64,000 nt of DNA, taken from assembly GCF_024730565.1 (NCBI RefSeq), contig NZ_CP077725.1, forward strand, positions 1,364,001 through 1,428,000. The letters run 5' to 3'. This stretch comes from Clostridium sp. CM027 (lineage in GTDB: Bacteria > Bacillota > Clostridia > Clostridiales > Clostridiaceae). A program made the position numbers and the translations under genes. The first letter of the stretch is position 1. Each line of letters opens with the position of its first letter. Positions 9,470 to 19,089 of this stretch are shown here, piece by piece. The notes below the pieces were generated by a model. The model searched no databases. It was given only the letters and a program-made list of their open reading frames with translations, and had not been told where the DNA came from.

Positions 9470-9841
9470 TCAAACATTTCTTTTAGCAATATAAAGCCGG
9501 GTATCACCTTTTTCTATGAATTCATTTATTGAAACATTTTTGCTGGGAATTACAAAAGAGATCCCAATTGATAGCGTAACTCTACTTGAAATTTTCGAGA
9601 ATTTATGTGAAATATTTATCTCTACCATTTTATTTCTTTTGTTTTCCCCAAATCTAATTGCATGCTCAATTGAACACTTTGGTAACACAATTACAAATTC
9701 ATCACCACCATACCTTGCAGCAAAATAATGTCCATCACTCAATTTTTTCAAAGTTTTAGCAACACTAACTAAACATTTATCCCCTTCTAAATGGCCAAAG
9801 TTATCGTTATATTCTTTATTCAGGCCTCCAAAATATTCTAT
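9470..9841 (-). pseudogene. diguanylate cyclase (GGDEF) remnant, N-terminus lost
   Basis: The frame is open for 123 codons after a TAA at 9842-9844 and lacks a good start. It reads YNDNFGHLEGDKCL, then RYGGDEFVIVLP with an intact GGDEF motif, and ends soon after TRLYIAKRNV, short of the usual end. The first part of the catalytic domain (the metal-binding DxDxFK region) is replaced by IEYFGGLNKE, and no sensory domain precedes it. Likely a decayed cyclic-di-GMP synthase. Confidence 0.75.
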
Positions 9842-10114
9842 TTAGCATAATTCAACATACATTCGCAATTATCCTGCGGAATTTGTATAAAAAATAAAAA
9901 TAATTATCTCAAGTGTATTTGCAAAGGAAGACCGCCTGAACTTGCTAAAAGAGTGTTCCTAAAATTGTGTAAAACACAGAAAAAAAAGGAAATTTATATT
10001 TTATGTAGAATACATATACATAACTTGTAATATAAAGTAGAAGAATATATAAAAAGTAATTAACATTGAAGTAATCAATGTATATAATTTTTTTCAGGAG
10101 GATTTAATTCTTAT
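9842..10114. other. intergenic region, nothing recognised
   Basis: About 270 bases of AT-rich sequence between the GGDEF remnant and the sensor kinase. I see no gene and no strong hairpin. AGGAGG at 10097-10102 is the likely ribosome site for the kinase. Confidence 0.5.
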
Positions 10115-12505
10115 ATGACAATTAATAAATATACAAAATATTATATTTTCTTAATATCTTTTATAATCTTTTTTCTTTTTCTTCAAACTTCTGTTCATGC
10201 CGAAAATACAGTTCAGAAAAATGTACTGATTTTAAATTCATATGGTAATGATAGTAGTATTGCCGCTGGAAATCAATCCATAAATTGGACTGGACAAATT
10301 ACATCTGCAATAAATTCAGAGTTTGTAAATAGTAAAAAAAATATAGATGTTAAAATTCAATACTTGGACTCAGGTTATAATTTTGAAGAAGAGTATTCGC
10401 AGATAGTTTATAAATTATTTAAATATAAATTTAGAAGCACAAAATTTGATGTTGTAATTACTTTAGATGATAATGCATTTGAATTCTTACAGAAATATGG
10501 AGATACCTTGTTTCCTAAAACTCCAGTTGTATTTTGTGGAGTCTATAACTTTAATAAGTCTATGATTAACGCCAATCCTCTTTTTACAGGGCTTTCAAAG
10601 AGTCCGGATATTCAAAGTACCATTGATGTTGGTTTAAAGCTTCATCCAAGTACTAAGCAAATATTTATAATTACAAATAAAAACCCAAGGGGAATAATTA
10701 CTAAAAATCTTATAGAAGGTTTAATACCTTTATATAAAGACAAAGTTAAATTTTTATTTTCTGATGAGGAAAATGTTACAAAACTTAAAGAAAGAGTAAA
10801 AAGCTTACCTAAAGATACTATTATTTATTTTGATTCTAATGGAACAACTAAAAATAATAAGGGTAAGGATATTTCAATTGGGGAAACTGTAAATGTACTT
10901 TTCAAAGATACATTTATACCCATATATTCTACAGGTTATATCCAGACTAACAAAGAAAGTGTTGGAGGCGTGGTTACATATGGTAATGACTTAGGAAAAG
11001 AAGTAGGTAAACTAGCCTTGAAAATATTGAATGGTGAAAAAGTTTCTGATATACCTGTTACTGAGGATTCATCTCATAGATACGTATTTAATTATGATAA
11101 ATTAAAACAATTTACTATTGATATGAAGGATTTGCCTAAAGGATCAGAGATAGTTAATGAACCTCATAAATCTTATAATATGTCTAAAAAACAAATTTTA
11201 TATGCCTCATCTATTGTTATATTTATAATTATAGGAGCAACGATTTTTGTCATTATTAATATAAACAAACGTAGGCGTGCTGAAAGATTATTATCTGAAA
11301 GTGAAAATTTGTTAAATACATTAATAAATTCTACTACTAATATAATTTATTTTAAAAGTGCTAAAGGTAAGTTTCTTGATATAAATAATGTACTTTTAAC
11401 ATTACTAAATATCGATGAAAAAGATTGTAAGGATAAAAATATCGGGGAATTAACTAATATATCAACTCGGGCAAAATATGTATTAGAAAATTGGTCAAAT
11501 AAGGATGAGGAAGCATTGAAAACAGGCACTGTATATAGAAGTGAGGAAGTAGTGCAAGATGAAAGAGAGAACATTAATAAAATTTATGATACATTGAGAA
11601 TACCTCTATTTAGTGATGATGGAACTTATAAAGGGTTGATTTTGTTAGGGTTTAATATAACAGATTTTAAGAATAATCAGCAAAATGAAAAGATGATTAT
11701 AGAACTTATGAATTATGATAAATTGAAAACAAACTTTTTTTCAAATATTTCTCATGAACTCAGAACACCTCTAAATTTAATTTTTAGTGCTCTTCAGGTT
11801 ATAGAATTAAAAAATAGTGAAATTAAGCAAGAAGATAAAAACATAAAAAAATATACAGATATAATGAAACAAAATTGCTATAGGTTACTTAGAATTATTG
11901 GTAATCTTATAGATATAACAAAGATTGATGCAGGTCATTTTTTTATACAAATGCAAAACAATGACATAGTAAATGTAGTAGAAAATATTGTATCATCAAT
12001 TGTTGATTATGTAGAAAACAAAAATATTTCTATCCTTTTTGATACAGAAATAGAAGAAAGATTTATGGCTTTTGATGCAGATGCAATGGAAAGAATAATA
12101 CTGAATTTGTTATCAAATGCTATAAAATTTACTCTTAGTGGTGGGAAAATAGAAGTTAATATATATAATAAGCTAAATAGTGTAGTTATATCTGTTAAAG
12201 ATACAGGAATAGGAATACCTATTGAAAAACAATCTTCTATATTTGAAAAATTTGTTCAAGTAGACAAGTCTCTATCTAGAAACAGAGAAGGAAGTGGAAT
12301 AGGGCTTTCATTAGTTAAGGAGTTAGTAGTTATACATAATGGAACTATTGAATTAGAAAGTACTCTAGATAATGGCAGTGAATTTAGAGTAGAGATTCCT
12401 GTGAAATTGCTCCCTAAAGATGAAAAATTTAATGAAAATAGTATTTATACAAAAGAAACTAAAGTAGAACGGATTAAAATAGAGTTATCTGATATATATG
12501 ATTAA
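10115..12505 (+). CDS. membrane sensor histidine kinase with ABC-substrate-binding-like sensor and PAS domain
   Basis: 796 residues. Order: signal anchor (1-29), an extracytoplasmic domain of about 310 residues resembling the ABC_sub_bind family (VLILNSYGND, later VVTYGNDLGKEVG), a membrane helix near 363-385, a PAS domain about 393-520, HisKA with FFSNISHELRTPLN near 545, and HATPase with LLSNAIKFT, DTGIGIP and GSGIGLSLV. No receiver domain and no adjacent response regulator. It converges on the glycerol genes; C. butyricum controls its 1,3-propanediol operon through a two-component system, so a link is possible but not shown. AGGAGG is a little far (13 bases) from the ATG. Confidence 0.85.
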   Translation: MTINKYTKYYIFLISFIIFFLFLQTSVHAENTVQKNVLILNSYGNDSSIAAGNQSINWTGQITSAINSEFVNSKKNIDVKIQYLDSGYNFEEEYSQIVYKLFKYKFRSTKFDVVITLDDNAFEFLQKYGDTLFPKTPVVFCGVYNFNKSMINANPLFTGLSKSPDIQSTIDVGLKLHPSTKQIFIITNKNPRGIITKNLIEGLIPLYKDKVKFLFSDEENVTKLKERVKSLPKDTIIYFDSNGTTKNNKGKDISIGETVNVLFKDTFIPIYSTGYIQTNKESVGGVVTYGNDLGKEVGKLALKILNGEKVSDIPVTEDSSHRYVFNYDKLKQFTIDMKDLPKGSEIVNEPHKSYNMSKKQILYASSIVIFIIIGATIFVIININKRRRAERLLSESENLLNTLINSTTNIIYFKSAKGKFLDINNVLLTLLNIDEKDCKDKNIGELTNISTRAKYVLENWSNKDEEALKTGTVYRSEEVVQDERENINKIYDTLRIPLFSDDGTYKGLILLGFNITDFKNNQQNEKMIIELMNYDKLKTNFFSNISHELRTPLNLIFSALQVIELKNSEIKQEDKNIKKYTDIMKQNCYRLLRIIGNLIDITKIDAGHFFIQMQNNDIVNVVENIVSSIVDYVENKNISILFDTEIEERFMAFDADAMERIILNLLSNAIKFTLSGGKIEVNIYNKLNSVVISVKDTGIGIPIEKQSSIFEKFVQVDKSLSRNREGSGIGLSLVKELVVIHNGTIELESTLDNGSEFRVEIPVKLLPKDEKFNENSIYTKETKVERIKIELSDIYD

Positions 12506-12517
12506 AAACAAAAAACA

Positions 12518-12544
12518 ATGGATAGGCATTAAATGCCTATCCAT
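12518..12544. terminator. rho-independent terminator between convergent genes
   Basis: Stem ATGGATAGGCATT (12518-12530) with AATGCCTATCCAT (12532-12544). Read on the minus strand it is followed by a T-rich tail, so it mainly ends the glycerol dehydratase operon; it may also stop the kinase transcript. Confidence 0.75.
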
Positions 12545-12615
12545 CATAATCAACAATTACTTCTTTTATTCTTTGCAATATAATATGCTGAATGCTTGAA
12601 ATACTGTAAGCATCT

Positions 12616-13545
12616 TCAGCCTCCAATAGAACATTCCAATCCATATTCCTCTACTATTTTTTTAAAGCTATTCATAGTATCCTCATCTGGCGTTTTAATT
12701 TCCTGTCCCATTATATAATCTAATCCTAGGTTCTCATACTTATTGGCCCCAAGCTTATGATATGGTAATAAATCTAAGTGCTTTACTATCCCTAAACTTT
12801 TTGCAAACTTAGCAATATCAGATATACTGTTTTTATCACAATTAAATTGTGGAATAACAGGTACTCTTATAATAAGCTCTGTGCCAAAAGCAGCAATTTT
12901 TTTAGCATTTCTTATTATTATTTCATTACTTACATAAACATGTTTTTTATGTTTTTCATCATCTAAATGTTTTATATCTAAAAGCACTAAATCAACCAAA
13001 GGAATTATCTTATCTATTGTCTCTTCACTAGCATAGCCTGTAGTTTCTATTGCAGTATGCCATCCCATTGACTTGCAAGCTTTTAAAAGTTCAATTGCAA
13101 ATTCTGGTTGCATAAGCATTTCTCCTCCAGATAATGTAACTCCACCTCCAGAACGTCTGAACTGAATAGTTTCTTTCTTTAGTTCAGTCATTACCTTCTC
13201 TACAGTAGTTTCTTCCCCAGATTTCACAATACCTCCTGGATAACAATTTTCAGCGCAAAGTCCACAACTTGTGCATTTTTCTCTATCTATTCTTCCAGGT
13301 CTTAGCATATCAATTGCGCCTGCCGGACAATTTTTTTCACATTTTTTACACTCAATACAATTTTTTTCATTAAACATAATTTGAACTAATGGATCCTGTG
13401 ATTCTGGATTACTACACCAATCACATTTTAAAGGACAACCTTTAAAAAACACTATTGTCCTAATCCCAGGTCCATCATGAATAGAAAAGCGTTGCATATT
13501 AAAAATTTTGCCTTTTTGCTTATAATTAATTCTTCTTATCGGCAT
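12616..13545 (-). CDS. dhaB2: glycerol dehydratase activating enzyme (radical SAM)
   Basis: 309 residues, the size of the C. butyricum activator (about 304). It has the radical-SAM cluster motif in FKGCPLKCDWCSNPE near residue 35, two ferredoxin-type CxxCxxCxxxC clusters between about 60 and 110 (CIECKKCEKNCPAG, CTSCGLCAENCYPG), and the GGGVTLSGGE motif. It uses SAM to place the glycyl radical on DhaB1. It follows dhaB1 by 15 bases with AAGGAGG upstream, so it is co-transcribed. Confidence 0.93.
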   Translation of the reverse strand: MPIRRINYKQKGKIFNMQRFSIHDGPGIRTIVFFKGCPLKCDWCSNPESQDPLVQIMFNEKNCIECKKCEKNCPAGAIDMLRPGRIDREKCTSCGLCAENCYPGGIVKSGEETTVEKVMTELKKETIQFRRSGGGVTLSGGEMLMQPEFAIELLKACKSMGWHTAIETTGYASEETIDKIIPLVDLVLLDIKHLDDEKHKKHVYVSNEIIIRNAKKIAAFGTELIIRVPVIPQFNCDKNSISDIAKFAKSLGIVKHLDLLPYHKLGANKYENLGLDYIMGQEIKTPDEDTMNSFKKIVEEYGLECSIGG

Positions 13546-13560
13546 CTGCTTTTCCTCCTT

Positions 13561-15966
13561 TTAGAAAGTTTGTTCTGTTCTCTTTATAATATCATCTTGA
13601 ATTGCTTTATCTAATGTTATAAATTGCGCACTATAACCGGCAACACGTACTACTAAATCTCTATATTTGCTTGGATTCTTTTGTGCTTCAACAAGAGTTT
13701 CCTTATCTATTATATTAAACTGTACATGCATACCCTTTTGATCGAAAAAGCTTCTAACAAGTGATGCTAAATTATTTAATCCAGTACTTCCTTGAATTGA
13801 ACCTGGATGGAATTTTTGATTTAATAAAGTACCATTAGATGCAATAAAATGATCTAATTTAGCTACTGAATTTATAGCAGCAGTTGGTCCATTACTATCT
13901 GCTCCTCTAACTGGAGATACACCATCTGCTAATGCTTCATGTGCTTTTCTACCATCTGGAGTTGCTCCTATAAGATCACCAAATAGGATGTTAATTGCTG
14001 CTGGATATAATCCCGCATGGAAATTACCGCCTCTTGGATTTTTATGTTTTGCAACTTCTTTGCAGTAAATATATGCTCCTCGACTTGCTAATTCATCAAC
14101 TTCATCAATATCATTACCAAACTTAGGTGCTCTATGAATTAACATTTGTCTTAAGTCCTCAAAATCTATCTTTGAAGTTGAATCTTCTTGACCAAAGTTA
14201 GTGTCTAAAGCTTCTTTTAAATCTTTTAAAGTTATCATTTTAGTATCAAATACAAGCTTTTTAATAGCTGCAAAAGAGTCTCCTACATTCGCAACACCAA
14301 CACCTTGTGGTCCTGTAAAGTTATAATGTGCTCCGCCTTCTTGAAGTGATTTACCATCTGTTATACAGTCATCAACCATACAAGATAGGAAAGGTAATGG
14401 AGCTCTTTCTGCATGAGCAATATCAATAGAATTGTCTGCCACTGATAATTGATAAACAAAGTATTCCATTTGTTTCGTATAAGCTTCAATAATTTCTTCA
14501 ATAGACTTGAACTGTGTAAATTCTCCAGTCTTAGGTCCAATTTGTTTTCCATTACTCATACCATTATTTATAGTGACTTCTAATAGTCTTGCTAAATTAA
14601 AGAAACCTGAATCATGCCATCCCTCTGTTTTACCTGGTTTTTGTGGTTCAACGCAACCAATAATTCCATATTCTCTAGCATCTTCAATTGTTAATCCATT
14701 ACTAACTAATGCAGTAATTACAACTTCATCATTATAAAATGCTGGCATACCAAGGCCTAATCTGCTTAACTCACAACATCTTAATAGGAATTCATCTGGA
14801 GTTTTGTTCCATATTCTTACTGAGAATGAAGGTGCTGCTAATCTTACATGAGCTGTAGCGTCTATGCACATGTATGATAAATCATTTGTAGAATCTTTGC
14901 CTTCTCTAGTTTGTCCGCCTACACATAGGTTTTGAAACAGTGGATATCCACCAAATGCTCTTGTTGATACTTCATCACGAACTTTGTTAATATCATTTAA
15001 TTTAACCCATACACAATCAATAAGTTCTTGAATTGCATCTATGTCAAAATTTCCTGAATTTAATTCTATTTCATAATATGGATACATATATTGATCAAAT
15101 CTTGTTGGAGAAATAGAATGTCCATTTGATTCTATATTTATAACTGCATGTACAAACCAGAATGATTGGCAAGCTTCATAAAAATTAGTTGCTCCATTTT
15201 CAGGTACTGTTTCACAGTTTTTAGCTATTTGTAATAATTCTTTAGCGCGCACGTCATTAGATTCTTTTGAAGCCATTTCTCTAGCAAGCTTTGCATATCT
15301 ATGTGCATAATTTATTATGGCTTTGCAAGAACATATGATAGATTCCCAAAATAGTTTTTGCTTAATATATTCAGGATTTTCTTTATCAGCAGATGCAATT
15401 GCACATTCAACTTCTTCAATAATTCCTTTATATCCTTTAGCTAAAACCTTAGCGTAATCTACAGATACATGTCCTACTCCATTAAGATAATAGTTTGCAA
15501 CTGTAAATACATTTTCATTAATTGCATCAATAGTTTCTGGATACATATATGAAGTAGCAAGTTCATTAGTAGTTTTGCCTTCCCAATAATTGAAGACTTC
15601 TGTAAGTTGTCCTTTTGCCTTTTCAGTAATTTGGAATGAATCACCTTTTCTCTTTCCTATGGTTTCAAATTCATCTTTAATCCATTTATTTGAGAATTCA
15701 GGAAAAATTTGAGCTGATCTTGCTTCCTGAGTAAGACTTCCAACTACTAGCTCTTCATCTCTTATAATAATAGGAATTTCATTTAATATCTTTTCAAGTG
15801 CTCTAGCCCTACGAACTACTGCAGGTTGTCCTTCTGTCTCTTTAAATGATTCTGTTATTAATAACGCTCTATCAACTTCAATACATGGAACTGCTAAAAG
15901 TATTTGTTCCTTTAATGCTACTATCCTCTTTGTTGGTTTACTAAATCCATCTTGTAGAATATACAT
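13561..15966 (-). CDS. dhaB1: B12-independent glycerol dehydratase, glycyl radical enzyme
   Basis: 801 residues, close to the 787 of C. butyricum DhaB1. It converts glycerol to 3-hydroxypropionaldehyde. The active-site block YGIIGCVEPQKPGKTEG gives the thiyl Cys near 438 and the general base Glu near 440; NGHSISPTRFDQY near 281-293 gives the His/Ser pair. The glycyl-radical loop RVAGYSAQF lies 25 residues from the end, Gly near 777. These blocks match glycerol dehydratase as I recall it better than choline lyase or pyruvate formate-lyase. A short N-terminal extension relative to C. butyricum is present. Oxygen-sensitive; operon with dhaB2. Confidence 0.94.
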   Translation of the reverse strand: MYILQDGFSKPTKRIVALKEQILLAVPCIEVDRALLITESFKETEGQPAVVRRARALEKILNEIPIIIRDEELVVGSLTQEARSAQIFPEFSNKWIKDEFETIGKRKGDSFQITEKAKGQLTEVFNYWEGKTTNELATSYMYPETIDAINENVFTVANYYLNGVGHVSVDYAKVLAKGYKGIIEEVECAIASADKENPEYIKQKLFWESIICSCKAIINYAHRYAKLAREMASKESNDVRAKELLQIAKNCETVPENGATNFYEACQSFWFVHAVINIESNGHSISPTRFDQYMYPYYEIELNSGNFDIDAIQELIDCVWVKLNDINKVRDEVSTRAFGGYPLFQNLCVGGQTREGKDSTNDLSYMCIDATAHVRLAAPSFSVRIWNKTPDEFLLRCCELSRLGLGMPAFYNDEVVITALVSNGLTIEDAREYGIIGCVEPQKPGKTEGWHDSGFFNLARLLEVTINNGMSNGKQIGPKTGEFTQFKSIEEIIEAYTKQMEYFVYQLSVADNSIDIAHAERAPLPFLSCMVDDCITDGKSLQEGGAHYNFTGPQGVGVANVGDSFAAIKKLVFDTKMITLKDLKEALDTNFGQEDSTSKIDFEDLRQMLIHRAPKFGNDIDEVDELASRGAYIYCKEVAKHKNPRGGNFHAGLYPAAINILFGDLIGATPDGRKAHEALADGVSPVRGADSNGPTAAINSVAKLDHFIASNGTLLNQKFHPGSIQGSTGLNNLASLVRSFFDQKGMHVQFNIIDKETLVEAQKNPSKYRDLVVRVAGYSAQFITLDKAIQDDIIKRTEQTF

Positions 15967-16085
15967 ATTAAAACTTCCTCTCTTAATATAATTTTTTTAT
16001 TTAACTACTGTTTACAATTTATTAAAACATCTTCTAAAACGTAAGATTTTGTTAAATTTATAACTATCAAAGACATATATAATTT

Positions 16086-16123
16086 ATAATATGTCCTCGA
16101 TGATTGCATCAAGGACATATTAT
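16086..16123. terminator. long hairpin between dhaT and dhaB1
   Basis: ATAATATGTCCTCGATG (16086-16102) pairs with CATCAAGGACATATTAT (16107-16123): 17 positions, one mismatch, 4-base loop. It lies in the 211-base gap of an otherwise tight operon. There is no clear T run on the minus strand, so it may be an attenuator, an RNA-processing or stability hairpin rather than a full stop. Confidence 0.6.
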
Positions 16124-16177
16124 AATTGTTTTAATTTATATTAAATTATCTTCTTCGAAAATGTCGTTAAAGAGAAT

Positions 16178-17335
16178 TTATAATGCTGACTTAAATAATT
16201 CAACAATATCTTTCTTGTTTCCTTTTCTTGGGTTACTGAATGCATTACCATCTTTTAATGCCCATTCAGCCATATATTCGAGGTCTTCTTCTTTAACTCC
16301 TTGTGATCTTAAGTTAGTTGGAATTCCAACATCATTTGCAAGTCTAAACATAGCATCGATAGATTTCTGAGCTGCATCTAGTACTGAAAGTCCTTGTATA
16401 TTTTCACCCATGAATTCTGCTATATCAGCAAATTTCTGTGGATTTGAAATAACGTTCCATTTTTCAACGAATGGAAGTAATATAGCGTTAGCTACTCCAT
16501 GAGGCATATCATAAAGTCCACCTAATTGGTGAGCCATTGCATGTACATAACCTAAGTTAGCATTATTGAATGCCATACCAGCAAGCAGTGAAGCATAACA
16601 CATATTTTCTCTAGCCACTAAGTTTTCTCCTAGTGCATAAGCTTGTCGTAAGTTGTTTGATATTAATTTAATAGCTTGGATAGCAGCAGCATCTGTAACA
16701 GGATTAGCATCCTTTGAAACGTATGCTTCTATAGCATGAGTCAAAGCATCCATACCAGTTGCAGCTGTAAGTCCTGCAGGTTTTCCAACCATTGTTAGTG
16801 GGTCATTGATTGAAACTGATGGTAAGTTTCTCCAACTAACTATAACAAATTTAATATTAGTTTTAGTATTTGTAATAACGCAGTGACGAGTAACTTCACT
16901 AGCTGTTCCAGCTGTTGTATTAACAGCAATGATTGGAGGAAGTGGATTTGCAAGAGTTTCTATACCTGCATAGTCAACTAATTCTCCTGGATGAGTTGCC
17001 AATATACCGATTCCCTTACCGCAGTCATGTGAGCTTCCGCCACCAACTGTAATAATCATGTCACATTTTTCATCTTTAAATATTTTTACGCCTGCAATTG
17101 CGTTTCTATCCTTAGGATTTGGTTCAACATCATCATAGAATACAAAACTAATTCCTGCTTCCTTTAATGAAAGTTCAACTTGTGCTACTGCACCGCCCGG
17201 AAGACTACGAAGAAACTTATCAGTCACTATTAACGCTTTTTTTCCACCTAAAATTTTAGCTCTTTCGCCTACTACTTTTACAGCTCCTGCTCCCATAAAA
17301 TTAACCGCTGGTGCTAAATAATCATACATTCTCAT
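16178..17335 (-). CDS. dhaT: 1,3-propanediol dehydrogenase (iron-containing alcohol dehydrogenase)
   Basis: 385 residues, exactly the usual DhaT length. It reduces 3-hydroxypropionaldehyde to 1,3-propanediol with NADH. GGGSSHDCGKGIG near 97-109 is the nucleotide-binding stretch; the iron ligands lie in GMDALTHAIEAYVS and YVHAMAHQLGGLYDMPHG. It is the first gene of the module here, ahead of dhaB1, whereas C. butyricum has dhaT last. GGAGGAATAATAT precedes the ATG. Confidence 0.94.
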   Translation of the reverse strand: MRMYDYLAPAVNFMGAGAVKVVGERAKILGGKKALIVTDKFLRSLPGGAVAQVELSLKEAGISFVFYDDVEPNPKDRNAIAGVKIFKDEKCDMIITVGGGSSHDCGKGIGILATHPGELVDYAGIETLANPLPPIIAVNTTAGTASEVTRHCVITNTKTNIKFVIVSWRNLPSVSINDPLTMVGKPAGLTAATGMDALTHAIEAYVSKDANPVTDAAAIQAIKLISNNLRQAYALGENLVARENMCYASLLAGMAFNNANLGYVHAMAHQLGGLYDMPHGVANAILLPFVEKWNVISNPQKFADIAEFMGENIQGLSVLDAAQKSIDAMFRLANDVGIPTNLRSQGVKEEDLEYMAEWALKDGNAFSNPRKGNKKDIVELFKSAL

Positions 17336-17462
17336 ATATTATTCCTCCTTAGTTCTTTTAAACATTGTAATTTGTTGAATTGTAACCTGAACTCTATTTT
17401 AAGGTGATATTAACATTTTCTTCACTGTTAACACAGCCCTTGTTAATTTACTAACTATCTAA

Positions 17463-17525
17463 AGTATAAGCTTGTATAAATAAATTTTCATTGAAAAATA
17501 TTGCATTCTTGTAGAAAAACATTGC
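17463..17525 (-). promoter_or_regulatory. dhaT promoter with paired direct repeats (likely AraC-type activator sites)
   Basis: On the minus strand GCAATGTTTTTC (complement of 17514-17525) and GCAATATTTTTC (complement of 17493-17504) differ at one base and start 21 bases apart, two helical turns. A TATACT -10 (complement of 17463-17468) lies 17 bases after a weak ATGAAA -35 that adjoins the second repeat. Weak -35 with abutting direct repeats is the classic layout for AraC-family activation; the PocR-like gene next door is the natural candidate. Confidence 0.6.
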
Positions 17526-17583
17526 TCACTTTATGTAAATTTCCACAGTAATTTGTCGCATTTAGTGTTTTAGACGAAAAAAG

Positions 17584-17608
17584 TAGCACTAGTTTTAGCC
17601 TAGTGCTA
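17584..17608. terminator. terminator at the end of the PocR-like gene
   Basis: TAGCACTAG (17584-17592) pairs with CTAGTGCTA (17600-17608), flanked by T-rich tracts on both strands. It overlaps the stop codon of the regulator gene. Confidence 0.8.
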
Positions 17609-18637
17609 TTTTTCTACATTATATTCATCTCTATAAACCGCCGGGGTTACCCCTTCAATCCTTTTAAATACTTTTATAAAGTAACCACAATCCTCAAACC
17701 CTAAATCCAATGCTAAATTGCTTATTGGGACATCAGACGCCTCAAGCAACTCTTTAGCTTTTTTTATTCTCACTTTATTTATATAACTCGAGAAATTATC
17801 TCCAATACATTTTTTAAAAAGCTTACTAAAATAACTAGGACTAATGTTACACAAGGATGCCATACCATTAAGGGTAATTGCGTACCTATAATTCTTTTGT
17901 ATATAATCTAATGCTGGTTTTAAAATAATATCGCATTTATTCTCACATTTTATATTATTTTTATCTTCACTAAAATCTAAGTTAACATTATTCTTTAAAT
18001 TTTCTTCCACTGTTTTCACTTTATTAGCCTTTTTAAATTGTAAATTTGTCGTCTTAAATGAACCCACAGTTAAAATTTTATCATTATGTTTATTTGAAGT
18101 TATTTTTAATAAGGCTTCTTCTACAATATAGTTACTAATATGAAAAATCATGTTGGCGACAGATTTAACCCTGTCCAAAGTCATCATAGGTAACTTTTCA
18201 TATAAAACTTTAAGTTCGCCTTCTTTTTCTAATTCCATATTAAAATATTTATTGTTAACTATTTGTTCTAAATCTTCCTTTTCTTCATCTTTAATAATAA
18301 CTTGCCCTGCCATTACCGCACCGAAGTATTGTCCATCTATTACAATAGGAATTGCAAGGTCTATTACACCTACATGACATATATATAGATATGGTCGTTG
18401 TAATCTAGCAGCCTCGAGTCCTCCTCTAGCGTCACATTTCTCACAAAGGTGACCCACGTCTAGATGCAATCTTACAAATTTACAAAATTCACTACACTTA
18501 CTATGTGAAGTAATCCTTTTCCCTTTATAATCAACCGTCACCATAGCAATGCCGGTTACCTCCGCTATATTATCCTGGATTTTTTGAAAATTATCTACAT
18601 TAATAATATTATCTAGATGCAAGAAACCATTCCGCAA
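17606..18637 (-). CDS. PocR-type AraC-family transcriptional regulator
   Basis: About 343 residues if translation starts at the TTG complementary to 18635-18637, six bases after GGAGGA; an ATG at 18655 overlaps that site. The N-terminal 180 residues form a PocR sensory domain with CSEFCKFVR, LCEKCDARGGLEA and YICHVGVIDLAIPI; PocR itself responds to 1,2-propanediol. The C-terminal 100 residues carry two AraC helix-turn-helices (GMASLCNISPSYFSKLFKK and the region near LGFEDCGYFIKVFKR). Directly upstream of dhaT in the same direction: the probable diol- or glycerol-responsive activator. Confidence 0.85.
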   Translation of the reverse strand: MRNGFLHLDNIINVDNFQKIQDNIAEVTGIAMVTVDYKGKRITSHSKCSEFCKFVRLHLDVGHLCEKCDARGGLEAARLQRPYLYICHVGVIDLAIPIVIDGQYFGAVMAGQVIIKDEEKEDLEQIVNNKYFNMELEKEGELKVLYEKLPMMTLDRVKSVANMIFHISNYIVEEALLKITSNKHNDKILTVGSFKTTNLQFKKANKVKTVEENLKNNVNLDFSEDKNNIKCENKCDIILKPALDYIQKNYRYAITLNGMASLCNISPSYFSKLFKKCIGDNFSSYINKVRIKKAKELLEASDVPISNLALDLGFEDCGYFIKVFKRIEGVTPAVYRDEYNVEK

Positions 18638-19089
18638 AATACTTCCTCCATTCATTTATAAAGGTATTATAATTAAATCATCTCTAAATTTCACATTATA
18701 CGTTTTGGATCTTAGAAAAAGTCGAAATAGAAATATTTTGTGCTTTTTTTACGACTATTTTTCTATATAAGTATATTACCATCAAAAACAAAAAAATAGA
18801 AGCTAATTTTTATTAATTATCTATATCAGTGTGTATTTCTACTATAACATCACCACACTATTCACCGTTCTTAACGCAGTTTTTTAATATTAGTTATTTT
18901 AATGAAAATCCCTCCCCAAATTTAATATAATAAAAAACCCATAAAGAACATAACTAAAAGTATGCCCTTATTGGGTTTCATTTACTCTAAAATAATATAA
19001 TCCATTATATAAACTTATATATATCACATGATAGAAAGTACCTTGTATTAGAACTTACATTTAAAGAAAATTGTGATACACCAATTTTT
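18638..19089. other. non-coding gap of about 450 bases
   Basis: No gene recognised. AAACCCA near 18945 and TGGGTTT near 18973 can form a weak hairpin, possibly the end of an old transcript. The rest is low-complexity AT-rich sequence. Confidence 0.4.
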
